A stretch of 64,000 bases of DNA from Merluccius polli (GCA_030340625.1 JAOPHQ010006602.1:1-64000); one strand, 5' to 3'; positions 1-9,919 are shown, counted from the stretch's first letter. A program made the numbers and translations. Notes: generated from the letters alone by a model not told the origin.

Positions 1-329
1 TGCAGAATTACACTGTGAGCTCTGAACTTGTTTATTAAGAAAATATAATTTCTATAAGTGAACGCTCGCCTCGGTACTCGCCTTGGTATTCTGCCTCCCT
101 ACATCTAACAAATACAAGTGTATCAAATCACATCGAATCGTATCAAACCGACTCTCATAGATTTTCAAAGCGAACCGTTTCAAACTAAAAAGTATAGTTG
201 CTGTATCGTATCAGAGCCCATGTGTCGAGATGCGTATCGAATCATGCTGGAAAGGAGAGACGCAGCACACCCCTAATGATCATGGGAAGACACATGGGGG
301 CATTAACCAAGCGTCTTCCAGGAGACAAT
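1..329 (+). repeat. Start of duplicated block, copy A
   Basis: This stretch is nearly identical to 30024-30357: same order, a few substitutions and one small indel near base 40. It is the upstream edge of the block that carries the IFI44-like gene. Identity stops abruptly after the bases ggagacaat (321-329). Copy B then continues into IFI44 upstream sequence, while copy A enters a block of inserted DNA. No gene is seen here. The window starts inside the block, so its true left edge is unknown. Confidence 0.85.
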
Positions 330-646
330 CAGTCATTGCGTTTACATGACACTCAAGAAAGTCGACTTATTGGCTTAGTCCAACAGTACAACATTACTAA
401 TAAGATGCATCTATACACCTTAGTCGAGCTATACTCGAATCGAATTGGGTTACTCATAGTCGAATTAAGACCCCTAGATAATGCGATTCATAGCCGAGCT
501 AAGCGTGCATGTAGCCAATCGAATTGGCTTATGCGTTGATTTGCGTTCTGCGCATGCTCGAGATCTTTTCCCGGGGTCGTGAGCCGGAAGTAGAAGGAGA
601 CAATAGTCTTGTTGTTGTTGTCGCCGTCGAAGAAGAGCATACAACG

Positions 647-1013
647 ATGGAGAGGTCAAAGAGCAAGACCCATTTTTGGTCTGAGGAGGAGACTCGCTTT
701 ATGATTAGCCAGCTTAAGGACCTGCACATTTTGCAGTTTATGGATGGGAGGAAGACAAGAAACGGCGATATATTTAGAAAGATTGCCAAAAAAATGGAAG
801 AAGCCGGCTTCGTGAGGACCCCGGAGCAGATACGAATCAGATGGAAAAACGTAAAGAAGGCCTACCTTTGTGCCAAGCAAAACAATGGAACGAGTGGGCG
901 TCCGCCTGCTTCGTCTCCGTGCTATGACGTTTTGGACGAACTCCTTGGGAGCCGACCTCTGCCCCAAGCCGGACAAAACGGCGTGGATGTTGGTTTGGAG
1001 CCATCGGCCACAG
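647..1013 (+). CDS. Myb/SANT-like DNA-binding protein, exon 1
   Basis: The open frame from ATG 647 encodes a trihelix Myb/SANT-like domain (Myb_DNA-bind_4 type). Seen residues include the tryptophan-acidic start HFWSEEETRFMI, a central helix near RNGDIFRKIAKKMEE, and the recognition-helix segment IRIRWKNVKKAY. Proteins of this type bind DNA. In fish they are often encoded by PIF/Harbinger transposons or are domesticated from them. The exon ends at a good donor (cag|gtatgt, 1013/1014) in phase 1, which fits the exon at 11492. An in-frame ATG at 524 exists, but the domain begins just after 647, so 647 is preferred. Host gene or transposon accessory gene cannot be decided here. Confidence 0.65.
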
Positions 1014-1136
1014 GTATGTTGCTATCACCTTACCCTAAAGCTAACCTAGATGCCATATGCTAGCTGGCCCATTGTGTTGGATAAAGGGGCAAACGTGTTA
1101 AATATATGTTGTAACCAGGGTTCTAAATTAACTTTT

Positions 1137-1740
1137 TTGATTACCAGCCAATTTGGCTGGTGACTTTCTAAAGTTACCAGTTACCAGGAGAGTCTCCCTC
1201 TCGGACTCACTCGCCTCCTTCATCTTCTCGCCCCCAGTCTGTCCAACCAACCACCGCCGCATTTAGTTTACGTTTAGGCTAACGTTACTTTTTAATTTAC
1301 TTTAGCTCCCTTCTTTTGGTAGTTTCTGCTTCGTTCATTCATTCTTTTTTCTTCTTCTTCTTTGTGTTTTCTGTTTCCATGGTTACTCGCGCTGGTTGTT
1401 TGCAGTGCCTGCGCGCAGCCAGTGGGCGTCTTATACGTCATCACGTAGCATCACGACAGTGTTCATGGGAAATGTAGTCAGTACTGCCCAGGGAGCGAGA
1501 ACAGTAGAGCGGCTCTGACTGACATGATTGCCCCATGCATCACCGGCCAAACTGGCTAGTAAGTGTTTATTAACACCCGCCAAAATGATTTTTAACCCGC
1601 ATTTGGCGGGTTGGCGGTGTTAATTGACCTTTCGCCAGGGTTTGATTGACAGGCAATCTGACCAATCAGAACGCTTCTAATACCGAGTTCACTGATGTCC
1701 GACATCGATCACAGCAACCAAAGATCCTTCACTACTCAGC
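1137..1740 (+). promoter_or_regulatory. Transposon 5' region before THAP gene
   Basis: No gene is seen. The stretch has repeated ttaccag / gccaatttggctgg words near 1140-1190 and a second copy of the sub-terminal motif attgacctttcgccagg at 1623, which in the right terminus directly follows the terminal repeat. The left end therefore carries about 500 bp of extra sequence between the terminus and that motif, probably the promoter and 5' UTR of the THAP gene. Confidence 0.35.
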
Positions 1741-1758
1741 TGATTGGTGTTTTTTAAA

Positions 1759-1971
1759 ATGGTCAAACGGTGTTGTTATGGTACCTGCAACACTGACAGC
1801 AGGTATAAGGATCGAGTAGAAAACGTAGTTTTTTTCCCTTTCCCGAAGCCAACAAAGGACGTTGGAAAATGTTTACGTTGGCTAAAGCTATGCGGCAGAC
1901 CACACCAACAGCTGAACGTCAACAAATTAAAAAACCACGGCACAGCTAAGCATTTCTACGTTTGCTCAAAG
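1759..1971 (+). CDS. THAP zinc-finger protein, exon 1
   Basis: ATG 1759 opens 71 codons beginning MVKRCCYGTC, the first Cys pair of a THAP (C2CH) DNA-binding finger. They continue through FFPFPKP and LRWLKLCGRP, matching the conserved Phe-Pro and Trp positions of the family, and end HFYVCSK at a consensus donor (aag|gtaagt). The third Cys is here and the final His is the first residue of exon 2 at 9503, so the finger is completed only by splicing. An ATG 15 nt upstream adds five residues and is less likely, since THAP fingers normally start M-x2-4-C. Probably a transposon-encoded protein. Confidence 0.75.
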
Positions 1972-2456
1972 GTAAGTCGTTTCAATACTAAATCGATGGA
2001 GGACAGATTATTGTTTTTGTGCATCTGGCTAGCGTTAGCGGTAGTCTAGCTAAGACCGTTATTCTTGTCCTAACAACGCTTGCAGCTAGTAGTAGACTCT
2101 TCATGGTCACTTGTATCATCATAACATGGTACTGTACAGTTGTATGTCTTTGTTTTTAACCATTAGACATCGGATATTAGCTAATTCAGTTGTCTCAGTG
2201 TAATTGTGACAAGTTGTATATAACAATCTATTCATACATAAATTTACTTTGAGGTAAACATAATTCATTTGAAAAGCTAATTTCAGTTTGATATTATCAC
2301 AGTTACTATAGTATTTATCTTTAGAATATGTAATTTCATTTATGGTAGTTGTGAATGTATATGGAAAATATGAAGCTAATGAATACCAAGAGCAGGAATG
2401 CAGATAGGTAATACAGATCATTGTCTGTGGGGTTTAAAGGTGCGCTATGCAACTCG

Positions 2457-2650
2457 GTTTTCTTTCAACATTCGCTCGGTATCTCACTACGGGACACGCC
2501 CCTCGCGCTGTCCCCCAGAAGCAATTTTACACTACGCCAGTCGTGACTGGCCAACAGACGTGACGTCTGCTTGCAGAGGAGGGACTCCCTCCTACTACAT
2601 AAATCCCATCGTCACGTCATCTCCTCAGTCTAAAACCTCTTCTCGCTCCT
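2457..2650. repeat. DIRS left inverted terminal repeat
   Basis: From about 2478 to 2650 this matches the reverse complement of 8002-8195, with a few differences (for example an insertion near the aaacctcttc motif). The outermost 21 bases are unique to this end and are copied only into the internal complementary region. It contains the 5' leader of the element. Confidence 0.85.
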
Positions 2651-2871
2651 AGAAGCACCTCTTGCAGAAGGAAGTCGTAGACGGCACAGCATACTGTTCG
2701 AAGAGCGAGCTAACCCCTCGGTCGCCGAGCGCTGGCCTATCGCTACTTCAAGCCCCTGTAGAGAGTAAGAGAGACACGGTAGCTACTAGTATCCACACTA
2801 GTCTGCACCAAATAAACCTGATCTAGTTGGCCTGTCACCAAACAGCGACTGTTCATTCATAATAAGAGAAC

Positions 2872-4443
2872 ATGCAGTCAGAGTTAGTACCTACCCTAAC
2901 CGAGGGCTCGGGGAAGCCTCTGACGAAGGCCTGTGTTTGCGGGAATAAAATGTCGGGAGCGGATAGCCACTCCGTTTGCATTTACTGCCTCGGGCTGGAA
3001 CACGCCAAGGCAGCGCTTGCATCCCCGACTACCTGCGAGCACTGCGCGCGTTTCTCGAATAAAACCCGCAGGCGTCGACTGACCAAGCAGGCGAAGCTCT
3101 TCGCTGCGGATCCCGCGATGGGGGTAACCGACCCACCATTGCCGGAGCTAGCGGGAGTCTCCCGGGGACTTGGCGCCCTACCGGGCACCAGCTGGGGATC
3201 GGAGGTGGACCTCACCGAAGATTCCCTGCCCCTGGAGTTGACTCAACCCGACGCTGTCGGGGCTAGCCAGCTGGCGGAGCCTGATGACGCCGGGGGCGGT
3301 CACTCCGAGTCGGGGGAAGACTCGATTAGCCTCGGCTCTGATGAGGAAGAAGAGGATGACTCTTATTCCCCCCGCACCGCGTCGCCTATGGTGGTGGGTG
3401 GCGCGTGCGCCAGCTCCTCGAGCCCGGCCGTCAGCGTGGACCTCCACGAGGCCTGCAAGAGGGCGGCCGCGAGGCTCGACATCGAGTGGCCTGAGCCCCC
3501 GGCGGTGGCCACCACGTCTCGCTACGAGGGCAAGCGGCTCCCGAAGGCAAAGGCTTCGACCAGCCTGCTGCTCCCGGCCTTTCCCGAGTGCCTGGAGGAA
3601 GCGACCCGGTCCTGGGGCAAGCCTCTCTCGGCCAAGACCCCTGTCCAGGGTGGGTCGGCGTTGGACTGGGCCGGTATGGAGGAAAAGGGGTTCTCCCACC
3701 TCCCTCCGGTCGAACCACTGCTGGCCTCACATCTCCACCCCATGCAGAAGTCCGCCATGACTTCTGCGAGCCCTACGCTGCCGTCCAAGGCCGACAGCTT
3801 CCAGTCTTCACTGACGGACAAGGGCTATAGGGCGATGGCCACAACGGTGAAGGTGCTCAACGCGTCGTCGCTGCTGTTGGCCTACCAGGCGGAGCTGGAA
3901 GTCGACATGTCGACCTCGCCCACCCCAACTCTGTGGGATGAGCTGTGCCTTGTGACGGACTTGTGCCTGCGCCTCCATAGGAGTGCTGTCCAGGCGTCCG
4001 GCAGGGCCATGGCCCTGATGGTCGCCCAGGAGAGAGCGAGATGGCTGAATCTGTCTAGTCTCTCCCTGAGGGAGAAGACTCAGCTGCTTGATGTACCCGT
4101 GGACCCCAAAGGCCTGTTTGGCCCAGCGTACAGCATAATGCTACAACGCTGGGAGGAAAAGAAGAGAGAGGGTGAGGCGCTACGACTGTGTCTCCCCAGA
4201 AGGGCGCCTTTCCCATCCAATGCTCCGGGCCAGGTGTTTGCCCAGCCCCGCGCTCCTCCGCCGGCCTTTCGTATTCCGAAGCGACAGCCCCAACCGGCCC
4301 ATGGGGCCGGCCGGGGTCAGACCAAGCCGCCGGACCACGGAGGTGCGTGGGGGAGGAAACCGCCCGTGCCCGCGGTGCCGCCGGGTGGCCGTGCGGCCCC
4401 TCCGACCACTCAGGGGGCCATGAAGAAGCGGCGCGCCACCTAG
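2872..4443 (+). CDS. DIRS ORF1, Gag-like protein
   Basis: This 523-codon frame starts shortly after the left terminal repeat. The N-terminus has a Cys/His cluster (ACVCGNK, VCIYCLGLEHA, CEHCARF; residues about 22-62), a likely zinc-binding nucleic-acid contact. An acidic Ser-rich middle (EDSISLGSDEEEEDDSYS, about 148-165) and a Pro/Arg/Gly-rich basic tail follow. This fits the poorly conserved Gag-like first ORF of vertebrate DIRS elements, which presumably packages the RNA. The stop at 4441-4443 precedes the RT frame by about 200 bases. The long antisense frames beneath it are shadows caused by high GC. Confidence 0.75.
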   Translation: MQSELVPTLTEGSGKPLTKACVCGNKMSGADSHSVCIYCLGLEHAKAALASPTTCEHCARFSNKTRRRRLTKQAKLFAADPAMGVTDPPLPELAGVSRGLGALPGTSWGSEVDLTEDSLPLELTQPDAVGASQLAEPDDAGGGHSESGEDSISLGSDEEEEDDSYSPRTASPMVVGGACASSSSPAVSVDLHEACKRAAARLDIEWPEPPAVATTSRYEGKRLPKAKASTSLLLPAFPECLEEATRSWGKPLSAKTPVQGGSALDWAGMEEKGFSHLPPVEPLLASHLHPMQKSAMTSASPTLPSKADSFQSSLTDKGYRAMATTVKVLNASSLLLAYQAELEVDMSTSPTPTLWDELCLVTDLCLRLHRSAVQASGRAMALMVAQERARWLNLSSLSLREKTQLLDVPVDPKGLFGPAYSIMLQRWEEKKREGEALRLCLPRRAPFPSNAPGQVFAQPRAPPPAFRIPKRQPQPAHGAGRGQTKPPDHGGAWGRKPPVPAVPPGGRAAPPTTQGAMKKRRAT

Positions 4444-4642
4444 GGCGCTGCAGCCAGGGGAGTACGGAAGGCCCGGCCAGACGCCGTCACCGCCCCCCCC
4501 GGATGTTCTGTTCCGGACCCGGTCCCAGGACGGGCCGACGAGGGCGTGTTCAAAGCCCCGCAAACGGCGTGGAGAAGCCTGTTCAGCGCTCTCAGTTCGC
4601 GGCCGGATAAAGAGAGGGAGGGTCAGCCCAGCAGAGAGCTCG

Positions 4643-6802
4643 GTGGAGCCGCGGCTGTTTCCTCTGGACACATACAAGTGCAGAAGCACACACCAGTGCC
4701 CAGAATCACACATATGTTCCCCTCCTCTGGTTCAATGTTTATTAAAAATGTTCCCATGCGCGCATCCAGGCCCCGTGCCGAGGGCGCTGTTTCATGTAAA
4801 AACACAAAAACAAAAAATGATAAACATAAAAAAGGAACAGAACTCAATAAAACGGTGCATGGTGGACATGAGCGCCGGCGCGCAACCCACCATGCCCGTT
4901 CGGCCCGCCACGACAGCGGAACCGGCGGTGCTGGGACCACTGTCTGGCCGGGTTCAACAGTGGCGTGCGTGCGGTGCGTCCGATTGGGTTATAAAGACTG
5001 TAACCGCCGGCTACAGGCTCCAATTTGCGTCCACTCCTCCCCGTTTCGACGGGATACTGCAGTCGCAGGCCCGTGGAGAGAAGGCTCATGTTTTACGGGA
5101 GGAAATCACCTCTCTAAAAAACAAAAGAGCTATTCAGATAGTGCCACCGGAGGAAAACCAAAGCGGTTTTTACTCGAGGTACTTTCTAGTCCCAAAGAAG
5201 GGAGGGAGCCTGCGGCCGATATTAGATTTACGCGCTCTGAACAGATACATGAGACAGTACAGTTTCAGGATGCTGACACACGCCGCTCTTGTACGCTTCG
5301 TGCGCCCGGGAGACTGGTTCACAAGCGTAGATCTGACGAACGCTTATTTCCATATTCCCATTTATCCCCCTCACAGAAAATATCTCAGGTTCGCCTTCCA
5401 GGGCGTAACGTACGAGTATTTGGTTCTCCCGTTCGGCCTTTCGTTAAGTCCACGGGTGTTTGTGAAATGCACGGAGGCTGCTATCGCGCCCCTCAGGTTG
5501 AAGGGGATGCGTTTGGCAACGTACATAGATGACTGGCTTCTAGCCACACAGTCACCCCAGGAGGCTCAGGCGCAAACGAGCTTGCTCATATCGCACCTGG
5601 TGTCCCTGGGTTTCACAATAAATGTGAAAAAGAGTGTGTTGGTCCCTACTCAAAACATAACGTTCATAGGCTTGTGCCTCGATTCAGTGACGTTCAAAGC
5701 ACGTTTATCCGCGGAGAGAGTGGAAGCCTTTCAGGCTTGTCTGGCACTTTTTCGCAGGGGGACGATGTTGACGTTCAGGACGTGCCTCAGACTATTGGGT
5801 CTGATGGCGTCGGCGCTGGTAGTGGTCCCACTTGGCCGCCTACATATGAGGCCGGTTCAGCGATGGGTTGCATCACTCAAACTGAACCCGATACGCCATG
5901 GCCATCGCCGTGTTTTGATTTCCATGGCGTGCGTCTTGGCGCTGCGCCCTTGGCGACGCGCGTCCTTTTTGACTGCGGGCGTTGCCATGGGAACTATCCT
6001 GGCAAGGAAGGTCCGTTCGACGGATGCCTCTCGGGCGGGCTGGGGAGCCGTATACGAGGGCAGAACGATAAATGGCACGTGGAGTTCGCATATGCAGTTT
6101 GTTCACATAAACTGTCTGGAACTTCAGGCGGTGTCACTAGCGCTGAAACATTTTCTTCCCTTTCTGAGAGGGCAACATGTTCTAGTCAGGACGGACAATA
6201 CCACGGTGGTGGCGTATATAAACCGTCAGGGGGGACTGCGCTCCCCTCAAATGCACACGTTGGCACACAGACTGACCATGTGGGGGAACGCTCACCTGTT
6301 GTCTCTGAGGGCAACACACGTGCCGGGCGCACGGAACTGGGGAGCGGATTTGATGTCCAGGGGCGACCCTCGCTACAAAGACTGGAAGCTCCACAGCGTG
6401 GTCGTGAACCAGATATGGGAGAGATACGGTCGAGCGGAGGTCGACCTCTTTGCATCGGAGGAGAACACTCAGTGCCCTCTGTTCTATTCCCTAACCGGTC
6501 GGAGCGCCCCGATGGGGCTGGATGCTTTGGCATACGAGTGGCCGCGCGTCCTCCTGTACGCTTTTCCCCCATTAGAGCTGATCATTCCTACTCTCGCCAG
6601 AGTGCGAGAGAGGGGTCATGCACTGATCCTTATAGCCCCCCGTTGGCCGGGGAAATATTGGTTGGCGGAAATAGTCCAGTTGCTGTGCAGCCAGCCTTGG
6701 CCTCTGCCTGTGCGCAGGGATCTCCTGACGCAGGCGCACGGGGAAATCTTCCATCCTCATCCGGAGCGCATGGCTCTGTGGGCCTGGCCCGTGAGAGGAT
6801 GA
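4643..6802 (+). CDS. DIRS reverse transcriptase / RNase H
   Basis: Open for 719 codons. RT landmarks are visible: YFLVPKKGG and RPILDLRALN (fingers), FTSVDLTNAYFHIPI (motif A with the first catalytic Asp), LPFGLSLSPRVF (motif B) and YIDDWLL (motif C, YIDD form). RNase H follows: TDASRAGWGAVYEG, the ELQA Glu and VRTDNTTVVAYINR. These copy the element's RNA into DNA and remove the RNA strand. The first ATG is at 4643, but the conserved part begins near residue 110, and the ATG at 4819 is an alternative start. The frame ends TGA at 6800-6802, overlapping the recombinase ATG. No methyltransferase domain was recognised. Confidence 0.88.
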   Translation: MEPRLFPLDTYKCRSTHQCPESHICSPPLVQCLLKMFPCAHPGPVPRALFHVKTQKQKMINIKKEQNSIKRCMVDMSAGAQPTMPVRPATTAEPAVLGPLSGRVQQWRACGASDWVIKTVTAGYRLQFASTPPRFDGILQSQARGEKAHVLREEITSLKNKRAIQIVPPEENQSGFYSRYFLVPKKGGSLRPILDLRALNRYMRQYSFRMLTHAALVRFVRPGDWFTSVDLTNAYFHIPIYPPHRKYLRFAFQGVTYEYLVLPFGLSLSPRVFVKCTEAAIAPLRLKGMRLATYIDDWLLATQSPQEAQAQTSLLISHLVSLGFTINVKKSVLVPTQNITFIGLCLDSVTFKARLSAERVEAFQACLALFRRGTMLTFRTCLRLLGLMASALVVVPLGRLHMRPVQRWVASLKLNPIRHGHRRVLISMACVLALRPWRRASFLTAGVAMGTILARKVRSTDASRAGWGAVYEGRTINGTWSSHMQFVHINCLELQAVSLALKHFLPFLRGQHVLVRTDNTTVVAYINRQGGLRSPQMHTLAHRLTMWGNAHLLSLRATHVPGARNWGADLMSRGDPRYKDWKLHSVVVNQIWERYGRAEVDLFASEENTQCPLFYSLTGRSAPMGLDALAYEWPRVLLYAFPPLELIIPTLARVRERGHALILIAPRWPGKYWLAEIVQLLCSQPWPLPVRRDLLTQAHGEIFHPHPERMALWAWPVRG

Positions 6803-7845
6803 ACCTAACGACTGCTGGACTCCCATGGAATGTCATTACGACTATCCAGGGCGCCAGGGCTTCCTCTACGCGTTACGCATATGACGGGAAATGGCGTGCG
6901 TTCGAAGAATGGTGCGGGGAGGCTGGGGAAATAGCTTTCCAGAGTCCCGTGCCTGTTATTCTGATGTTTCTACAGGACCTGCTGGATAAAGGCAAGGCTT
7001 TCTCCACTGTCAAAGTGTACTTGGCCGCTATATCGGCTTGTCACATAGGTTTTGGGGACAAAACGGCAGGCCAACATCCTCTCGTTTGCCGGTTTATGAA
7101 AGGTGCACGCCGTCTTCGGCCAGTATCGCGGAACTTGACTGCTCCGTGGGATTTGTCTACGGTGCTTGATGCACTGTCACGCCCACCGTTTGAGCCCTTA
7201 CAACAGGTAGAGCTTAAGACGCTCTCGTTTAAAACGGCTTTGTTGCTCGCGTTGGCCTCGGCTAAGCGCGTGAGTGACATCCATGCGCTGTCGGTGAGCC
7301 CGGCGTGTATGCAGTTTTTGCGGGGGAACTCAAAGGTTTTATTAAAGCCGAATCCTGCATTTGTTCCCAAGGTATTTGACTCTGCGGCGTCATACCGCCC
7401 TATTGAGCTGTTGGCTTTCCATTCTCCTCCTTTCTCCTCCCAGGAGCAGGAGCGGCTGAATGCGCTCTGCCCGGTGCGGGCTTTACGCGTCTATGTTGAT
7501 AGGACGGCTGGCTTCAGGAAATCGGAGCAGCTGTTTGTATCATGTGCTACGTCACACTTGGGGAAGCCTCTCTCGAAGCAGCGTTTGTCACACTGGATCG
7601 TGGAGGCTATAGCCATGGCTTATAGTAGCGTGGGTTTGGAACCCCCTATTGGCCTACGCGCACATTCGACTCGCGGCATGGCCGCATCCTGGGCACTGTT
7701 TCAAGGGGTCTCAGTGGAAGAGATATGTGCGGCTGCCAGCTGGGCGACGCCTCACACTTTCACTAGATTCTACAGGTTGGATGTTACTGCGCCTAATCTG
7801 TCTCACACAGTCTTGAGCGTTGGATCAGTGAACGTGCCTGTTTGA
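6799..7845 (+). CDS. DIRS tyrosine recombinase
   Basis: The 348-codon frame starts at an ATG that shares ATGA with the RT stop. An N-terminal SAM-like DNA-binding part (about residues 10-120) precedes the catalytic domain. Visible catalytic residues are Arg in SAKRVSDIHAL, the His-x-x-Arg box RAHSTRGMAASW, and the nucleophilic Tyr in TFTRFYRLDV. This enzyme would integrate the circular DIRS cDNA without the target-site duplication made by DDE integrases. The open frame extends upstream to 5674, but that part is an overlap shadow of RT/RNase H. The protein looks complete. Confidence 0.9.
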   Translation: MNLTTAGLPWNVITTIQGARASSTRYAYDGKWRAFEEWCGEAGEIAFQSPVPVILMFLQDLLDKGKAFSTVKVYLAAISACHIGFGDKTAGQHPLVCRFMKGARRLRPVSRNLTAPWDLSTVLDALSRPPFEPLQQVELKTLSFKTALLLALASAKRVSDIHALSVSPACMQFLRGNSKVLLKPNPAFVPKVFDSAASYRPIELLAFHSPPFSSQEQERLNALCPVRALRVYVDRTAGFRKSEQLFVSCATSHLGKPLSKQRLSHWIVEAIAMAYSSVGLEPPIGLRAHSTRGMAASWALFQGVSVEEICAAASWATPHTFTRFYRLDVTAPNLSHTVLSVGSVNVPV

Positions 7846-7891
7846 TGGGTTGTTTGCACTGGTACTTCTTTGGCAATACGGGAGTTACTAT

Positions 7892-7983
7892 ATCCCATAG
7901 TGAGATACCGAGCGAATGTTGAAAGAAAACTTAGGGTTAAGAAATTAACCAAGGTTTTCTGATACATGAGTGAGGTATCTCAC
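7892..7983. repeat. DIRS internal complementary region
   Basis: Bases 7892-7930 are complementary to the extreme left end of the element, and 7928-7983 to its extreme right end, overlapping by the AAC/GTT trinucleotide. This is the guide that lets DIRS elements restore both termini when the cDNA is circularised. It lies just after the recombinase stop codon. Confidence 0.88.
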
Positions 7984-8001
7984 CAGACCACCCCCCTTGC
8001 C

Positions 8002-8229
8002 AGGAGCGAGGAAGAGGTGTTTTGCCGATAGACTGAGGAGATGACGTGACGATGGGATTTATGTAGTAGGAGGGAGTCCCTCCTCTGCAAGCAGACATCA
8101 CGTCTGTTGGCCAGTCACGACTGGCGTAGTGTAAAATTGCTTCTGGGGGACAGCGCGAGGGGCGTGTCCCGTAGTGAGATACCTCACTCATGTATCAGAA
8201 AACCTTGGTTAATTTCTTAACCCTAAGTT
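8002..8229. repeat. DIRS right inverted terminal repeat
   Basis: Reverse complement of the left terminal repeat over about 170 bp, then 50 bp unique to this end (8174-8229), which is also complementary to 7928-7983. The final bases ccctaagtt end in the shared GTT. Confidence 0.85.
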
Positions 8230-8589
8230 ATTCCTCCGCTGTTTCTGGGTTTTCGCCGGAATTGGGCTCGCATTTCTCACTATAGAGCTCCCCCTGCAGC
8301 TTCGGAATAGGCCTACAACACTGTCGTAAAAACTCATTGACAACGCCCCCCACCCCCCACTTCGATAAATAAATAGTAATACACAACGAGAACCTGGATT
8401 CGGACCGCAAACAAACATGTGTGGTAGCAAGTCACTGCTAGGATAAACCCTCACTAGCTAGCAAGCTAGCCATGAAGCAACCAAGCTAAACACATACAGG
8501 GCTCACAATAAAACGGTCGAGCAAAACACATTGTTCAACAGACTCTCAAACCACATTACAAAAACGAAGTTCACCCAAGGGTAGGCTAC

Positions 8590-8811
8590 TTACAATTTCA
8601 GCAGCAAGACAGCCAAGTCGGCATCCGTTTTGCATTCTTCCGAGTCTCTCAGTTGACGCCATTCCGCATAAGCTCGCCCTATGTTCACTCGTGTCTGGTT
8701 TCTTTGTTTATCATAATCCTTTCTCTTATTCTTCGATTCCTCCGACCTTCCCCTCTTGGGTCTTGATGGATCCATAGTGGATTTGTCGATTGATCCAGAA
8801 TTGCCTTGCAA
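8590..8811 (-). CDS. Basic TE-associated peptide, fragment
   Basis: This 73-codon antisense frame is rich in Lys/Arg and holds RTRVNIGRAYAEWRQLRD and KTDADLAVLLLKL. A similar TRVNIG...W.ELR...SDAELA pattern recurs at the start of transposon-linked proteins in fish genomes, as recalled from general experience and not checked here. It is followed on the - strand by ttgtaagtag, a plausible splice donor, so it may be a first exon whose partner exons are missing. No function is assigned. Confidence 0.35.
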   Translation of the reverse strand: MQGNSGSIDKSTMDPSRPKRGRSEESKNKRKDYDKQRNQTRVNIGRAYAEWRQLRDSEECKTDADLAVLLLKL

Positions 8812-9502
8812 CTGACTCTTTATATTCAGCCGGACCCATGTTTGGCACCCCCGCCCAGGTCTACCGTAAAGCAGTGAAACTACAATCTGACTACATTTTC
8901 GAGGCGCGATTGGATACTTCCGCTGAGGTCACATCCGTAAGTGGCCGGGACGGCCACATGAAGTTGCATGTTCTGTTTTTCCGCGGGGAACCAACAGGTG
9001 GAGATGAAACACCCACCAAACAACCCAGAAAGTGTTGTAGAACGATCAGAACGACTCTCAACCTGCATGGTTAAGGTTATTTTTGATAAACGAGTTGCAT
9101 AGTGCTTCTTTAATGGTTCGGCGGTCTGTTGGTAATGCCTCGGGGCTCCAGTAGGGGGATCGCGCCTCTTCCTCATTCTCAGACGAGTGAAGGAAAGAGC
9201 TGCGTGTGTGTGTGTGTTTTCCTCATCCTTCTCCCGTACTATTCCCCTTTTTAAGGGTACAACATAATTCAATGAAAAAAGGGTAGTGACTGCTAGTCTA
9301 AACTGTGTATGTTAGCAGTAGCACTAATCTCCCAGTTCTAACATACCATGGCAGTAAACCCCGATGTTAAAGAATTGCGAGTTGCAAAGCAAGTTGGTGT
9401 GGGATATTTTATATGTTGTGGTCCCTACAGTGTTGCATGAATGTTCTTTAAAGCGTCTTAAAGGGACCATGTGAACTCAGCATTTCTATCATTATTTACC
9501 AG

Positions 9503-9652
9503 CACTTCGTTGAAGGCATACCGACCCTAGACCACCCTGATCCCCTGCCAGCATCACCTTTGGATCGCCCATCATCAGTAAGGCGCCCACCAAAGCTGCG
9601 AAGAGAGCCACAGCCCCCCAGGAAGAGTGCCACTGCTGAAACCATTAAGTAA
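9503..9652 (+). CDS. THAP zinc-finger protein, exon 2
   Basis: After the acceptor ttatttaccag the frame reads HFVEGIPTLDHPDPLPAS, supplying the zinc-binding His and the glycine-x-Pro-Thr tail typical of THAP fingers (family pattern C-x2-H-F..G.PT). It then has a basic Pro/Arg-rich stretch and a stop at 9650-9652. Joined in phase 0 to 1759-1971 this gives a 120-residue protein, little more than a THAP finger. The intron is about 7.5 kb because of nested insertions. The antisense frame over the same bases is a shadow. Confidence 0.65.
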   Translation, partial: HFVEGIPTLDHPDPLPASPLDRPSSVRRPPKLRREPQPPRKSATAETIK

Positions 9653-9810
9653 AGGATGTCTTTCAACTTAAGATACATTGAGACGTGCAATGACAGATTA
9701 TTAAGACACTGTGGTACAAATCTCAGTCACATTTATTGTTAATAGTCACATTTATTGTTAATAGTCACATTTATGGATATATCCATCTGCATAGTGTCCT
9801 AATGGAGCAT

Positions 9811-9919
9811 CAGGACCCTACTCCACACACCCAGGACCCTACTCCACACACCCAAGACCCTACTCCACACACCCAAGACCCTACTCCACACACCCAAGAC
9901 CCTACTCCACACACCCAGG
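9811..9919 (+). repeat. 21-bp minisatellite, five units
   Basis: Five near-perfect 21-bp units (core accctactccacacaccca) sit inside the transposon. Read on + they encode a seven-residue repeat QDPTPHT, but nothing else supports a gene. Confidence 0.9.

Larger units (their letters stand above)
2457..8229 (+). mobile_element. Full-length DIRS1-type tyrosine-recombinase retrotransposon
   Basis: The 5.77 kb element has the DIRS layout: unequal inverted terminal repeats, three long open frames (gag-like, RT/RNase H, tyrosine recombinase), and an internal complementary region. That region (7892-7983) reads as the reverse complement of the left end joined to the reverse complement of the right end. 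The shared trinucleotide is GTT, found at both edges (2457-2459 and 8227-8229), as expected for circle-junction integration. There are no LTRs and no integrase, in keeping with the class. All three frames are open, so the copy is young or was recently active. It landed about 20 bp inside the left terminus of the TTAA element. Confidence 0.9.
2434..9113. mobile_element. TTAA-flanked DNA transposon, split by DIRS
   Basis: TTAA at 2434-2437 is followed by aggtgcgctatgcaactcg. The reverse complement of the right end (TTAA at 9110-9113) reads agaagcactatgcaactcg. That is a 19-bp terminal inverted repeat with three mismatches and a TTAA target site, the insertion preference of piggyBac- and Kolobok-type transposons. 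Without the DIRS element it would be about 0.9 kb, so it is non-autonomous. It carries a short antisense coding fragment at 8590-8811. The exact superfamily is not settled. Confidence 0.55.

Noticed and set aside
3178..3821. Several long antisense frames within the DIRS gag-like gene
   Set aside because: They are GC-driven shadows of the + frame, with Pro/Arg/Gly-rich translations and no recognisable domain.
4546..5532. 328-codon + frame overlapping the RT gene
   Set aside because: It overlaps the RT frame, which carries all catalytic motifs; this frame has none.
5674..6798. Upstream extension of the recombinase frame
   Set aside because: It overlaps RT/RNase H in another frame; the recombinase homology begins after the ATG at 6799.
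9496..9690. Antisense 64-codon frame
   Set aside because: The + strand reading completes the THAP finger in phase with exon 1, so the antisense frame is a shadow.
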